A DNA stretch of 64,000 nt from G025836975 sp048751585 (GTDB lineage: Bacteria > Pseudomonadota > Gammaproteobacteria > Burkholderiales > Burkholderiaceae_B), in contig NZ_JAZHOB010000008.1 in the NCBI RefSeq assembly GCF_048751585.1, positions 124,001 through 188,000 on the forward strand. Reading direction: 5' to 3'. Below are positions 44,027 to 53,025 of this stretch, piece after piece; position 1 is the stretch's first letter, and each line of letters opens with the position of its first letter. Under the pieces are notes generated by a model. That model was not told where the DNA came from. It saw nothing but the letters and a program-made list of their open reading frames with translations, and did no database searches. The position numbers and the translations under genes were made by a program.

Positions 44027-44914
44027 ATGCGTTTGCGTCCGCGCCCCCTGATCCGTATTCTGGCATGCCTGTTACTGCTTGCCCTGGCCGGCGGCTATGT
44101 CATGTTCGACCGCTGGCAGCGCGCCACCATATTCGCCATTGAATCGCGCGAGAGCCCCTGGTGGCGCCAGCCGCCGCAAGGCACGGAAATTTTCGACCTG
44201 ACCCTGGAGAATGGCGATACGGTACGCGCCTGGTACCTTGCCCATCCCTCTCCCGACGCCGCGACCGTCCTGTACCTTCATGGCGCGCGCTGGAACCTGA
44301 ATGACAGCGCCTTTCGCATCGAACGCTGGGCCGATATGGGTTATGCCGTGCTGGCCATAGACTATCGCGGCTTCGGGGCGTCCACCGCGCGACTTCCTTC
44401 GCAATCCAGCGCCGTGGAAGATGCCGGCGCCGCCTTGCGGGAACTGGCACGGCGGCAACCCTTGCCCTCGCGGCGATTCCTGTACGGACATAGCCTGGGC
44501 GGCGCCATTGCGGTAGCGCTGGCGGCCACGCCCGGCCAGCCCGATTTTGCGGGCCTGATACTTGAATCGACCTTTACCAGCATCCGGGACATGATCGTCG
44601 GCAGCCGATGGGAAAACATTCCAGGATTGGCACTGGTGCTTACGCAGCCCTTTGATTCCCTGGCCGCCATAAAGCGGGTACGCCAGCCGATATTATTCCT
44701 GCATGGGACCAATGACCGCGTGGTTCCGCACACCATGAGCGATGCGCTGCTGGCATCGGCTGGCGACCCCGGCTTGCAACGCTACCTGGTGAAGATAGAC
44801 GGCGCTTCGCACTCGGGCGCCAGCAGCAGTGGAATCTATCGCGATGCGGTCCGCAACTTCACGCGCCATGCCGGCCTGTCCTTGCGCCAGGACGGCGCCC
44901 TGGCCGAGCGGTAA
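44027..44914 (+). CDS. Alpha/beta hydrolase, membrane-anchored BEM46-like
   Basis: A 295-residue hydrolase with one N-terminal membrane helix (residues 8-28), so probably facing the periplasm while anchored. The nucleophile is S156 in YGHSLGG, the acid D230 in LHGTNDRVVP and the histidine H262 in DGASHSG. The oxyanion block is LYLHGARWN. Members are esterase/peptidase-like with poorly known substrates. The ATG has no clear ribosome-binding sequence. It is divergent from the acyl-CoA synthetase and converges on a LysR gene (26-bp gap). Confidence 0.88.
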   Translation: MRLRPRPLIRILACLLLLALAGGYVMFDRWQRATIFAIESRESPWWRQPPQGTEIFDLTLENGDTVRAWYLAHPSPDAATVLYLHGARWNLNDSAFRIERWADMGYAVLAIDYRGFGASTARLPSQSSAVEDAGAALRELARRQPLPSRRFLYGHSLGGAIAVALAATPGQPDFAGLILESTFTSIRDMIVGSRWENIPGLALVLTQPFDSLAAIKRVRQPILFLHGTNDRVVPHTMSDALLASAGDPGLQRYLVKIDGASHSGASSSGIYRDAVRNFTRHAGLSLRQDGALAER

Positions 44915-44940
44915 TCGCCGGGTCGAACCGCATCCGGCGG

Positions 44941-45864
44941 TCAAGAGGCATTGCTGTCGGCGTTCTCCAAAGACTGGCGCGACTGCTCCAGCTCATCGCT
45001 TATCCATGCGCGCAAGGCGGCCAAGGGCTGCCAATCGCGCAGCGCCGGCGGATAGACAAGGTGATAGGTATGCCCGGTTTCGTATTCCACCCCGATCGGC
45101 GAAAGCTTGATCAAGCGGCCGTCACGGATGGCGTCGGCCGCCAGCAATTCGCGGGCGAGGGTCAAACCGATGCCTTGCTCCGCCGCCTGCAGCATCAGCC
45201 CCATATCGTTGAACTGCGCCACGGGCGTCACCTGGGCGCGCACCCCGGCCGCTTCAAACCACCGTCGCCATACCTCCCGCTCTCCGAGCAAGGGTTCCCG
45301 CAATAGCGCCGCCGGCGGCTGACCCAGCAAACGCCGCGCGTCGATGGCGCAGCCTACCACCACCAACGGCATGGGGGCATCGAACAGGCGCTCGGACACC
45401 AGACCCGGCCACGGCCCCACCCCCTGCCGCAGGGCCGCATGAAAACCTTCCCGCTGCAAATCCACCGCCTGCTGGGAAACATCAATTTCAAGCGCCAGAT
45501 CGGGATGCCGCTCGCGCCATCGATGCATGCGGGGCAGCAGCCAACGCTGGGCGAACGAAGGCAGCACCGTTACCCGCAGGCGCTGCTCCAGCGCGCAGAC
45601 TGCCGCGGCGGCGGCCTGTACGCCATCGTCCAGTTGAGCCATCGCGCCCTGCACGGCACGCAGCAAGGCTTCGCCGGCCGGATTCAGCACCACGCGGCGC
45701 CCCCTGCGTTCGAACAAGGGAAAGCTCAGTTGCTCTTCCAGGACGCGTATCTGCTGGCTGATGGCGCTATGCGTCAGGTGCAGCGCATCGGCCGCCGCGC
45801 GCAAGTTCTGGAGTTCGGCGGCCGCGCGAAAGGCGGGCAAGGTGTTCAAGGGCAGTCGGCTCAT
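44941..45864 (-). CDS. LysR-family regulator, GcvA-like
   Basis: A 307-residue LysR protein with the GcvA-type opening MSRLPLNTLPAFRAAAELQN, then LRAAADALHLTHSAISQQIRVLE. The effector domain has RVTVLPSFAQRWLLPRMHRW, the hallmark GcvA/AmpR-like strand. I choose the ATG at 45864 because it gives the family start; in-frame ATGs at 45876 and 45900 only add residues. It is divergent from the DUF1127 gene (104-bp gap), a frequent pairing in Burkholderiales, which suggests control of that gene. The effector is unknown. Confidence 0.9.
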   Translation of the reverse strand: MSRLPLNTLPAFRAAAELQNLRAAADALHLTHSAISQQIRVLEEQLSFPLFERRGRRVVLNPAGEALLRAVQGAMAQLDDGVQAAAAAVCALEQRLRVTVLPSFAQRWLLPRMHRWRERHPDLALEIDVSQQAVDLQREGFHAALRQGVGPWPGLVSERLFDAPMPLVVVGCAIDARRLLGQPPAALLREPLLGEREVWRRWFEAAGVRAQVTPVAQFNDMGLMLQAAEQGIGLTLARELLAADAIRDGRLIKLSPIGVEYETGHTYHLVYPPALRDWQPLAALRAWISDELEQSRQSLENADSNAS

Positions 45865-45968
45865 GCTGGTAAGCATAACCAACCAATCTATGTAGAACAA
45901 GTCAATTCACAGTAGAGAGCTGGAAGATTATTCTTACCAAACGAGTCACACAGACTAAGGAGAAATGC

Positions 45969-46241
45969 ATGGCAGTCCTGAATTGCGAAGCCCGCCGCAT
46001 CCTCGATGGCGCCGCCCCGCCGCAGCGTTCCATTCTGGCGCGCCTGCGCCTTTGGCTCTCCGTTCGGAAAGCCGCTACACGCAGAGCCGCCCGCGACCCA
46101 TGGATCAGCGCCATCGACGCCGTAGCCGGCATGGACGAGCATACGCTGAGGGATATTGGCGCGCCGGCCTGGCTGATGTCTGAAGTCCGGCATCGCCAGA
46201 GTCTGGCGGCAAAGCGGCTGACCGACCTGCGGCTACGCTGA
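45969..46241 (+). CDS. DUF1127 (YjiS-like) small protein
   Basis: A 90-residue basic protein. The C-terminal half DAVAGMDEHTLRDIGAPAWLMSE is the DUF1127 motif, in which LxDIGxxxW is the core. The first ~40 residues are arginine-rich (ILARLRLWLSVRKAATRRAARD) and unconserved. AAGGAG lies directly before the ATG at 45969. Members include YjiS of E. coli and small arginine-rich proteins in alphaproteobacteria tied to phosphate or growth-phase control and RNA metabolism. It is divergent from the GcvA-like LysR. Its function is unknown. Confidence 0.85.
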   Translation: MAVLNCEARRILDGAAPPQRSILARLRLWLSVRKAATRRAARDPWISAIDAVAGMDEHTLRDIGAPAWLMSEVRHRQSLAAKRLTDLRLR

Positions 46242-46380
46242 TGCCAAGGAAGTCCGGGGACGGGCGGGAGCCGGCCGCCTTATGGGAAACAAGGGGAAAC
46301 CCTAGCGCTTTATGGCTGGAATTACGGTTAATGATCTCTATACTCACTGGATTCCGTCAATACGCATAGGCCGCAGAAAG

Positions 46381-46851
46381 ATGCTTACCCTTGATTTCCT
46401 GCACAACATGATCGAACAGCATGGCGAGAAGGTCGCCATCGAGGATACCGACAGCCAGGTCACTTATGCCGAGCTGGCAACCGCCGCAAAGGCGCTGGCC
46501 GTAGCGCTGCAAATGAAGGACCCCACCCCGGGCGCGCGCGTCGCCTTGTGCGCGGCCACCCATTCACTGGAATATCTGATCAGTGTCCTGGCCATCCTGG
46601 AGGCTGGCAAGATACTCGTTCCGCTCAATTGTGAAAGCACCACCGAACAGTTGCACCAGTTGCTGAGCGACGTGCATCCCACCGCCGTCATCGTGGACGA
46701 CAAGGGCGATCAGTTGATCCACTGCGATGACGAACTCAAGATCAATTTCTCGCAGTTCGAGGGCCTGGTCCGCACTTACCGGGGCCACGAGTTCATTTCC
46801 TATGAGCCTGGCTTGCTGGATCAGGCGCTGGCGAAAGCGAAAGGCGAATAG
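46381..46851 (+). CDS. Stand-alone N-terminal fragment of an AMP-binding (acyl-CoA synthetase) enzyme
   Basis: A 156-residue protein that matches only the first lobe of an ANL-superfamily ligase: FLHNMIEQHGEKVAIEDTDSQVTYAEL, ARVALCAATHSLEYLISVLAILEAGKILVPLN and a TTEQLHQLLSDVHPTAVIVDD stretch. The usual P-loop (TSGTTG), adenine motif and catalytic lysine are all absent, so it cannot adenylate. The reading frame is intact to a proper stop with a non-homologous tail (FEGLVRTYRGHEF ... LAKAKGE). I saw no remnant of the rest of a synthetase downstream. The start MLTLDF is preceded by AGAAAG; an in-frame ATG at 46312 is less likely. It may be a regulatory or binding domain. Confidence 0.72.
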   Translation: MLTLDFLHNMIEQHGEKVAIEDTDSQVTYAELATAAKALAVALQMKDPTPGARVALCAATHSLEYLISVLAILEAGKILVPLNCESTTEQLHQLLSDVHPTAVIVDDKGDQLIHCDDELKINFSQFEGLVRTYRGHEFISYEPGLLDQALAKAKGE

Positions 46852-46960
46852 TCCGCCCCCGTCCGCCCGCAGCGGCGTGCGCCGCGGCATGCCCCTCCTA
46901 TAATGTGTGCCAGCCGGCCAGGCTGGCGCCCGATTTCATTTCTCTACAACGGAGTACCAA

Positions 46961-47371
46961 ATGTCCCCGACCACCCTCGACGACCTGGGCAAGCTGATTT
47001 TGCGCCTGACCATAGGCGTGCTGATTCTTTTTCATGGCATCGCAAAGCTGCTCAATGGCATAGGCCCGATCGAATCCATGATCGTGGCGCGCGGAATGCC
47101 GGCCTTCTTTGCATGGGCGGTATATTTGGGTGAAGTGATTGCGCCGCTGCTTCTTATTCTGGGCTTCTACACCCGCCTGGGGGGCTTGCTGATCGTCTTG
47201 AACATGCTGGTCGCCATTGCCCTGGCACACGCCGGCCATGTATTCCAGCTGGCCGGTACCGGAGGATGGCGCCTGGAGCTTCAAGGGCTGTTCCTGTTCG
47301 GCAGCCTGGCCGTTGCCTTGCTGGGAGCCGGCCGCTACAGCATGGGCGGCAAAGGCGGAAGCTGGAACTGA
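46961..47371 (+). CDS. DoxX family membrane protein
   Basis: A 136-residue protein with four membrane helices (about 12-30, 48-66, 72-90 and 104-124). ILRLTIGVLILFHGIAKLLNGIGPIE and VIAPLLLILGFYTRLGGLLIVLNM are the DoxX/DoxD core blocks, and a soluble loop (GGWRLELQ) lies before the last helix. GGAG is 6-7 bases before the ATG. A longer in-frame run upstream to 46907 would start with a charged segment lacking a signal, so I do not use it. Members are linked to thiosulfate:quinone oxidation or redox stress, without a clear role here. It converges on an AraC gene. Confidence 0.9.
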   Translation: MSPTTLDDLGKLILRLTIGVLILFHGIAKLLNGIGPIESMIVARGMPAFFAWAVYLGEVIAPLLLILGFYTRLGGLLIVLNMLVAIALAHAGHVFQLAGTGGWRLELQGLFLFGSLAVALLGAGRYSMGGKGGSWN

Positions 47372-47419
47372 GTTCGGACGTCATCCGAACGCTGCGCTTC
47401 GGCGTGGCTGCGCCGGATT

Positions 47420-48202
47420 CTACGTGTCGGCCATCGACCTGACAAAGTCGCTGGGCGTAATACCCAGATTGCGCTTGAACATGGCCGTAAACGCACTTTG
47501 CGTCTGGTAGCCCAGATCGAGCGCAATGCCCAGTACCTGACGGCCTTCCGCCAGCCACTCCAGGGCGGCCAGCAGCTTGGCCTGCTGGCGCCATTGCAGG
47601 AAGGACATGCCCAGTTCCTGCATGAACAGGCGATGCAGGGTGCGTTGGTCGTAGCCCAGTTCCTTGGACCATTCCCGCAGGGTCTTCATGTCGTCCAGAT
47701 GTTCCTGGATATGGGTGCATATGCGCGCCAGCCGATGATCGCGCGGTGCGGGCAGATGTAGCGGTGTCACGGACTCTTCGGTGAGCTCCTCGAGCAGCAG
47801 GTCCATCAGCAGCCGGGTCCGGCGGCTGGCCAGCGCTATGGATGTGGAGCCGGCAACCGCCGTAATGACCTCGCGGAACAGCGGCGTTGCCGGCAGCAGA
47901 CAGCTGCGTGGCGGCAATCCATGCAAGTATTCCGGATTGACGAAAACCGAGCGTAGCCTGACCTTGCCCAGCATGCGCACGCGATGCTGCACATTGGGCG
48001 CAAGCCAAAGCGCCCGTGTTGGCGGCACGACCCAATGGCCTTCGGTGCTGGCCACCACCATGACGCCGCTCAGGGCGAATTTGAGCTGACCCATCTCGTG
48101 GGAATGATCGGTCAGTATGGTTGAATCGGCGAAATCCCTGCTAAGGCCGCCGGCCAGCACACCGCCGCGATAGGCCGCGCCGCTGTTCAATTGCGACTCC
48201 AT
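47420..48202 (-). CDS. AraC-family transcriptional regulator with cupin domain
   Basis: A 260-residue regulator. An N-terminal cupin-like ligand domain (about 20-100; HSHEMGQLKFALSGVMVVASTEGHWVVPP) is followed by an alpha linker (110-160) and a C-terminal AraC double helix-turn-helix (about 160-260). The first helix-turn-helix is TLREWSKELGYDQRTLHRLFMQELG and the second has GIALDLGYQTQSAFTAMFKRNLGITP. AGGGA lies just upstream of the ATG at 48202. It is convergent with the DoxX gene and precedes, on the same strand, the terminator of the acs operon. The target is not evident. Confidence 0.93.
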   Translation of the reverse strand: MESQLNSGAAYRGGVLAGGLSRDFADSTILTDHSHEMGQLKFALSGVMVVASTEGHWVVPPTRALWLAPNVQHRVRMLGKVRLRSVFVNPEYLHGLPPRSCLLPATPLFREVITAVAGSTSIALASRRTRLLMDLLLEELTEESVTPLHLPAPRDHRLARICTHIQEHLDDMKTLREWSKELGYDQRTLHRLFMQELGMSFLQWRQQAKLLAALEWLAEGRQVLGIALDLGYQTQSAFTAMFKRNLGITPSDFVRSMADT

Positions 48203-48343
48203 TACGAATCCCTACCCCCCAATACACAATGGCCTTACAACACATAATGATCAAGACGACCGATTCGCAATGTATCGCGCTCATTCGTGCCTTGATTCTA
48301 AAGAGACGCGTAGTTATAGCCATGGAGGAAAACCCCCACTTTT

Positions 48344-48386
48344 AAAGGGCTGGCCGCCCTTGACTTTAAGCCGGCCAGCCCTTTTT
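48344..48386 (-). terminator. Terminator after acs
   Basis: A perfect 13-bp stem (AAAGGGCTGGCCG 48344-48356 with CGGCCAGCCCTTT 48372-48384) and a 15-nt loop. On the minus strand the hairpin is followed by TTTAAAAG, and on the plus strand by TTTTT (48382-48386). It lies 12 bases after the acs stop codon and separates it from the AraC gene. Confidence 0.85.
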
Positions 48387-48397
48387 CCGCCTTCCTT

Positions 48398-50377
48398 TCA
48401 ATAGACTCCGGTGAACTGCTTCAAGACGTCGGGGTTCTCCAGCGTGGACACATCCTGCGTGACCTCTTTGCCTTCGGCCACCACGCGCAACAGGCGGCGC
48501 ATGATCTTTCCGGAGCGGGTCTTGGGCAGATTGTTGCCAAAGCGTATATCGCGCGGCTTAGCAATAGGGCCGACTTCGTTGGCCACCCAGTCGCGCAGCC
48601 GCTTGGCGATGGCTTCCGCCTGCTTGCCGTCGGGCACGGGAACCTTGAGCATGATGAAGGCCACGATGGCCTCGCCGGTGGTGGCGTCAGGGCGGCCCAC
48701 CACCGCGGCCTCCGCCACCAGCTCGTGCGCCACCAGGGCCGATTCGATTTCCGTCCCGCCCAGGCGATGGCCCGATACGCTGAGCACGTCGTCGGTGCGG
48801 CCCATGATCCAGTAATAGCCGTCGGCGTCGCGCTGGGCGTTGTCGCCGGCCAGGTAGTAGCCTTTCAGATCAGCCGGAAAATAGCTGTTCCTGAAACGCT
48901 CCGGGTCTCCCCAGACCGCTCGTATCATGGCGGGCCAGGGCTTCTTGATGACCAGGAAGCCGCCTCGCCCCGAGGGAACTTCGTTGCCGGCCTCGTCGAC
49001 CACGCCCGTGGATATGCCGGGCAGCGGCAAGGTGCAAGAGCCCGGTTTCAGCGGCGTGGCGCCCGGCAGGGGCGTCAGGATGTGGCCGCCGGTCTCGGTT
49101 TGCCACCAGGTGTCGACAATGGGGCAACGGCCGTTGCCCACATTGTTGTAGTACCAGATCCAGGCTTCCGGATTGATGGGTTCGCCGACCGAACCCAGCA
49201 GACGCAGGCTGGAAAGATCGTGGCGCTGCGGATGCGTGCCGGGATCGGCCTGCGCGGCCTTGATCAGGGAACGTATGGCGGTGGGGGCCGTATAGAAAAT
49301 ACTGACCTTGTGGCGCTCGATCATTTTCCAGAAGCGGCCGGCATCCGGATAAGTGGGTATGCCCTCGAAAACGACCTGTGTCAGTCCCGCCGCCAGGGTT
49401 CCGTAGGCAATATAGGTATGGCCGGTAACCCAGCCCACGTCGGCGGTGCACCAGAACACATCGTCGGGCCGGGTGTCGAACACCCATTGCGTGGTCAAGG
49501 ACGCCCACAGCAGGTAACCCGCCGACGAATGCTGCACGCCCTTGGGCTTGCCGGTGGACCCCGAGGTGTACAGGATGAACAAGGGATGCTCGGACTCGAC
49601 CGCCACCGCCTCGCATTGATCGGACTGCCCGTTCTCCAGATCGTGCAGCCATACGTCGCGCGCATCGTTCCAGTCAATCTCGATGCCGGCGCGCCGATAC
49701 ACCACGACCTTGCCGACGATCTCGCCGCCCTCATCGGCCAACGCTTCGTCCACGGCGGCCTTCAGGGGGATGGCGCGGCCTCCGCGCAGTTGCGCGTCGG
49801 CGGTAATGACCAGGGTGGCGCCCACGTCGACGATGCGCTGGTGCAGGCTCTTGGCCGAAAATCCGCCGAACACCACGGAATGGGTTATGCCCAGCCTTGC
49901 GCAGGCCTGCATGGTGGCGATGGCTTCGATGGACATGGGCAGATAGATGACGGCCCTGTCGCCCTTCGCATAGCCCAATTCCTTGAAGCCATTGGCGATG
50001 CGGCAAACGCGTGCATGCAACTGCCGGTAGGTGACCTGTTGCACCGCGCCGTCATCGGCCTCGAAAACAAGCGCCACCTTGTCGGCATTGCCGTTTTCCA
50101 GGTGGACATCCAGGCAGTTTTCGGAAACGTTAAGCTCGCCATCGTCGAACCAGGTGTAGAACGGCGCATTCGATTCATCCAGGACCCGGGTGAACGGCTT
50201 GCGCCATTGAAGGTGCTCGCGGGCGAGCCTGGTCCAGAAGCCCTCGAAATCGCGCTCGGCTTCATCGCACAGCGCCTTATAGTTTTCCATGCCGGATATC
50301 GCCGCTCCCGCGATCGTCTTGGCCGACGGCGGAAAGACGCGGCTTTCGACAAGTATGGAATCAATGGTGGACGACAT
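48398..50377 (-). CDS. acs: Acetyl-CoA synthetase (AMP-forming)
   Basis: A 659-residue acetate-activating enzyme. The P-loop is YTSGSTGKPKGVQH, the adenine/acyl-pocket block DTWWQTETGGHILTPLPG (the second tryptophan lines the small acetyl pocket) and the hinge GDNAQRDADGYYWIMGRTDDV. The regulatory/catalytic lysine is in PKTRSGKIMRRLLR, the usual lysine-acetylation site. The length and the leading FWTRLAREHLQWRKPFTRVLD match true Acs rather than propionyl-CoA synthetase. AAGGAG lies just before the ATG at 50377. It is directly downstream of a Liv-type importer operon (30-bp gap), so it is probably the last gene of that transcript. Confidence 0.95.
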   Translation of the reverse strand: MSSTIDSILVESRVFPPSAKTIAGAAISGMENYKALCDEAERDFEGFWTRLAREHLQWRKPFTRVLDESNAPFYTWFDDGELNVSENCLDVHLENGNADKVALVFEADDGAVQQVTYRQLHARVCRIANGFKELGYAKGDRAVIYLPMSIEAIATMQACARLGITHSVVFGGFSAKSLHQRIVDVGATLVITADAQLRGGRAIPLKAAVDEALADEGGEIVGKVVVYRRAGIEIDWNDARDVWLHDLENGQSDQCEAVAVESEHPLFILYTSGSTGKPKGVQHSSAGYLLWASLTTQWVFDTRPDDVFWCTADVGWVTGHTYIAYGTLAAGLTQVVFEGIPTYPDAGRFWKMIERHKVSIFYTAPTAIRSLIKAAQADPGTHPQRHDLSSLRLLGSVGEPINPEAWIWYYNNVGNGRCPIVDTWWQTETGGHILTPLPGATPLKPGSCTLPLPGISTGVVDEAGNEVPSGRGGFLVIKKPWPAMIRAVWGDPERFRNSYFPADLKGYYLAGDNAQRDADGYYWIMGRTDDVLSVSGHRLGGTEIESALVAHELVAEAAVVGRPDATTGEAIVAFIMLKVPVPDGKQAEAIAKRLRDWVANEVGPIAKPRDIRFGNNLPKTRSGKIMRRLLRVVAEGKEVTQDVSTLENPDVLKQFTGVY

Positions 50378-50407
50378 GGCTTATTCTCCTTCTACAAATA
50401 CATGGAC

Positions 50408-51112
50408 TCACGCTGCTGCCCCAAGGTAGCGATTGGTGATTTCGGGCTTTTGCTGCAGCTCTTGAGACGTTCCGCCAAACACCACATGGCCGGTATTGAG
50501 CAGATAGCAACGGTCGGCCATGGACAGCGCCGCCGTGACGTTCTGCTCGACCACGACGATGGTGCGGCCCTGCTTGGCCAAGTCCTGGCATACGTTCATG
50601 AGGTCGCGCACGATAAGCGGCGCAAGCCCTTCGAAGGGCTCGTCCAGCAGGATCAGGCGCGCGTCGCGGATCATGGCGCGCGCAATCGCCACCATTTGTT
50701 GCTCGCCCCCCGACAGCTCGCGTCCCTTGTTGGTCCGCCGTTCGTCCAACCGGGGGAAAGTGCGATAGATTTCGTCGTAACCCAGGGGCTTCTTGGCCGT
50801 CATTGCGGCCAACTGAAGGTTTTCATGGACGGTTATGCCGCCTATGACCCGGCGCTCTTCGGGAACCAGCTGCAGGCCCAGCCGGGCAATTTCGTGGGCC
50901 TGCATCTTGTGGATGGGCGTGCCCGCAAACGTAATGCTGCCCGACTGGGGGGCAAGCGCCCCCGCCAGCGTTTTCAACAAGGTGGACTTGCCGGCGCCGT
51001 TGCGGCCCAGCAGAGCCACGACCTCGTTCTCGCGGACCTCGAGCGACACATCGAACAAAATATGCGAATCGCCGTAAAAGGTATTGATGCCGTTGACTTC
51101 GAGCAGATTCAT
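50408..51112 (-). CDS. livF: Branched-chain amino acid-type ABC transporter ATPase LivF (system 2)
   Basis: A 234-residue LivF-type ATPase. It has NTFYGDSHILFDVSLEVRENEVVALLG, Walker A GRNGAGKST, signature LSGGEQQMVAIARAM and Walker B LILLDEPFEGLAPLI. The ATG overlaps the stop of the fused LivM-LivG gene by 4 bases. It precedes acs on the same strand. Together with the fused protein, LivH and the Tat-exported binding protein it forms a complete second Liv-type importer. Confidence 0.95.
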   Translation of the reverse strand: MNLLEVNGINTFYGDSHILFDVSLEVRENEVVALLGRNGAGKSTLLKTLAGALAPQSGSITFAGTPIHKMQAHEIARLGLQLVPEERRVIGGITVHENLQLAAMTAKKPLGYDEIYRTFPRLDERRTNKGRELSGGEQQMVAIARAMIRDARLILLDEPFEGLAPLIVRDLMNVCQDLAKQGRTIVVVEQNVTAALSMADRCYLLNTGHVVFGGTSQELQQKPEITNRYLGAAA

Positions 51113-53025
51113 GATTCTTCCACGCCTCCGAGATATGCTTCCTGCACCGCCTTGTTGGTTTGAATCTCTTGCGGGGTGCCTTCCGCGAGGAAATTTCCGT
51201 CGTACAGCACGGTGATCTTGTCGGCCAGCTCGAACATCGCGTCCATGTCGTGCTCGACAATAAGAACGGTGCGCCCGCGCCGGATGCTCTTGAGCAATGC
51301 CACCGCATGCACGCGTTCTTCGGGACTCATCCCCGCCAGGGGTTCGTCCAGCAGCAGGACGTTCGCACCCGTTGCAAGAGCCAGGCCGATTTCCACCCGG
51401 CGCTTCTCGCCGTAGGACAGCTCGTGGACCGGGGTGTCGGCCTTGTGGGAAAGCTCGACCAGCTCCATTGCCGCCTCGACCTGCTCGCCATAGCCGCTGA
51501 CGCCATTAAGGCTGGCCAAGGCATCGAAACGGAAGGAGCCGCGCTTCTGCCCGAGTACGGACATCAAGATGTTCTGCCGCACGGTCAGGGCATCGAACAG
51601 CTCGTTGACCTGGTAGCTTTTGCTCATGCCCATCTGGCAAACCTGCGTGACGCCGATGCCGGTGATATTGCCGCCGCGCAGGAAGACCTCGCCGCTGGTG
51701 GGCTCGATTTCGCCCGCCAGCATCTTGAAGAAGGTGGACTTGCCGGCGCCATTTGGCCCGATCAGGCCGCGCAGCTCGCCTTCCTGCACGGCGATCGAGA
51801 CGCCCTTGACGGCCTTGAGCCCGCCATAATGCTTGGCAATGTTGTTGGCCTGAAGCACGGGAACGCCCGGGGCGGCCGATACGGACTTGCGCATCAGCAG
51901 CTGCACGCCCTGCCCGCGCTGCCCCCCGCCATGGCTGGAACGGGTGTCTATGGCCCGGTCCAGGCGCCGCGTCATGCGCTTGTCGCGCCAGGCGATGAAC
52001 TCGCCGCAAATGCCGCGGCGGAACACCGTGACCAGGATCACGAAGATGACCCCCAGTATCAGTCTCCAATAAGGACCCACCGCTTCCACGAATTGCAGGA
52101 CTTCGAACAGGTAAAGCCAGATCAGTGCGCCCAGCAAGGGTCCGAACAAGGTGCCCGCGCCGCCCATGACGGTCTGGATGACGAGCTCCGCCGAGGTGTG
52201 CAGATTGAAGGCGTCGGGCGGCATATAGCCCTGGAATAGGCCCAGCAGGCCGCCCGCCACGCCGCCGTAGGCCGCCGCGACGACGAACACCGCCAGCTTG
52301 TAGCGCTGTATGCGATGGCCCACCGCCATGGCCCGTATAGGATTGCCGCGGATGGCGGTCAGGATGACGCCGAACGGGGATAGCGAGATGCGCCGGGCGA
52401 TGACGAAACCCAGGAAGAACATGGCCGCCAGAAAGGTGTACATGGGCCAGCCTGGCTGGATCACATAGCTGAAGAAACCCAGGTCTATGGCGGGCTCGGG
52501 AATGCCGGGTATGCCGTTCTCGCCCCCGGTCCAGTCGCGCAGCGGACCGAACTCAAGGAAATAGATCATTTCGGCGAAGGCCAGCGTGCTCATGGCGAAG
52601 TAGATGCCGCTGCGGCGCAGGGTCAGATAGCCGATGAGCAAGCCCAGCACGGATGACACCAGCATGGCCACGACCAGTGCCAGCAGCATGTTGGGAATGA
52701 TGCCGGTGGTAAGCAGGTAGGCGGTGACGAAGCTGCCGGTACCGTAGAACGCGGCCTGCCCGAATGACAAGAGGCCGGCATAGCCGAACAGCAGGTCGAA
52801 GCCCAGGCCGAACAGGCCCCATATAAGCACCCGGCCCAGCAGATCGGGACCGGCGCCGATCAGCGGAGCCAGGAAAGGCGCCGCGCAGAGCACCATGGCG
52901 GTTATGAATTCGACTCCATAGCGGCGCCGCAGGGCCCCGGCCGGCCTTGCGGCCGCCTCGGGAGCCGGGCCTTGCGGCGCCTTTGCGCCGGCTTCGATGG
53001 CAACGGAATTATCAGACTGGCTCAT
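51109..53025 (-). CDS. Fused LivM permease-LivG ATPase (system 2)
   Basis: A 638-residue fusion. Residues 1-~335 are a LivM-type permease: LFGLGFDLLFGYAGLLSFGQAAFYGTGSFVTAYL, coupling loop FGVILTAIRGNPIRAMAVGHRIQRYK and VMGGAGTLFGPLLGALIW. A charged linker (MTRRLDRAIDTRSSHGGGQ, about 352-370) leads to a LivG-type ATPase (about 385-638) with Walker A GPNGAGKSTFFKML, the signature variant LSYGEKRRVEIGLAL and Walker B LLLDEPLAGMSPEE. Channel and motor are thus in one chain, unlike system 1, where LivH and LivM are fused. It overlaps both neighbours by 4 bases (ATGA). Confidence 0.94.
   Translation of the reverse strand: MSQSDNSVAIEAGAKAPQGPAPEAAARPAGALRRRYGVEFITAMVLCAAPFLAPLIGAGPDLLGRVLIWGLFGLGFDLLFGYAGLLSFGQAAFYGTGSFVTAYLLTTGIIPNMLLALVVAMLVSSVLGLLIGYLTLRRSGIYFAMSTLAFAEMIYFLEFGPLRDWTGGENGIPGIPEPAIDLGFFSYVIQPGWPMYTFLAAMFFLGFVIARRISLSPFGVILTAIRGNPIRAMAVGHRIQRYKLAVFVVAAAYGGVAGGLLGLFQGYMPPDAFNLHTSAELVIQTVMGGAGTLFGPLLGALIWLYLFEVLQFVEAVGPYWRLILGVIFVILVTVFRRGICGEFIAWRDKRMTRRLDRAIDTRSSHGGGQRGQGVQLLMRKSVSAAPGVPVLQANNIAKHYGGLKAVKGVSIAVQEGELRGLIGPNGAGKSTFFKMLAGEIEPTSGEVFLRGGNITGIGVTQVCQMGMSKSYQVNELFDALTVRQNILMSVLGQKRGSFRFDALASLNGVSGYGEQVEAAMELVELSHKADTPVHELSYGEKRRVEIGLALATGANVLLLDEPLAGMSPEERVHAVALLKSIRRGRTVLIVEHDMDAMFELADKITVLYDGNFLAEGTPQEIQTNKAVQEAYLGGVEES

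Noticed and set aside
48725..51163. An 812-codon open frame on the plus strand opposite acs and livF
   Set aside because: It is a GC-rich antisense shadow: its protein is rich in G, A, H, Q and R with no domain, and it runs opposite two genes with complete motifs.
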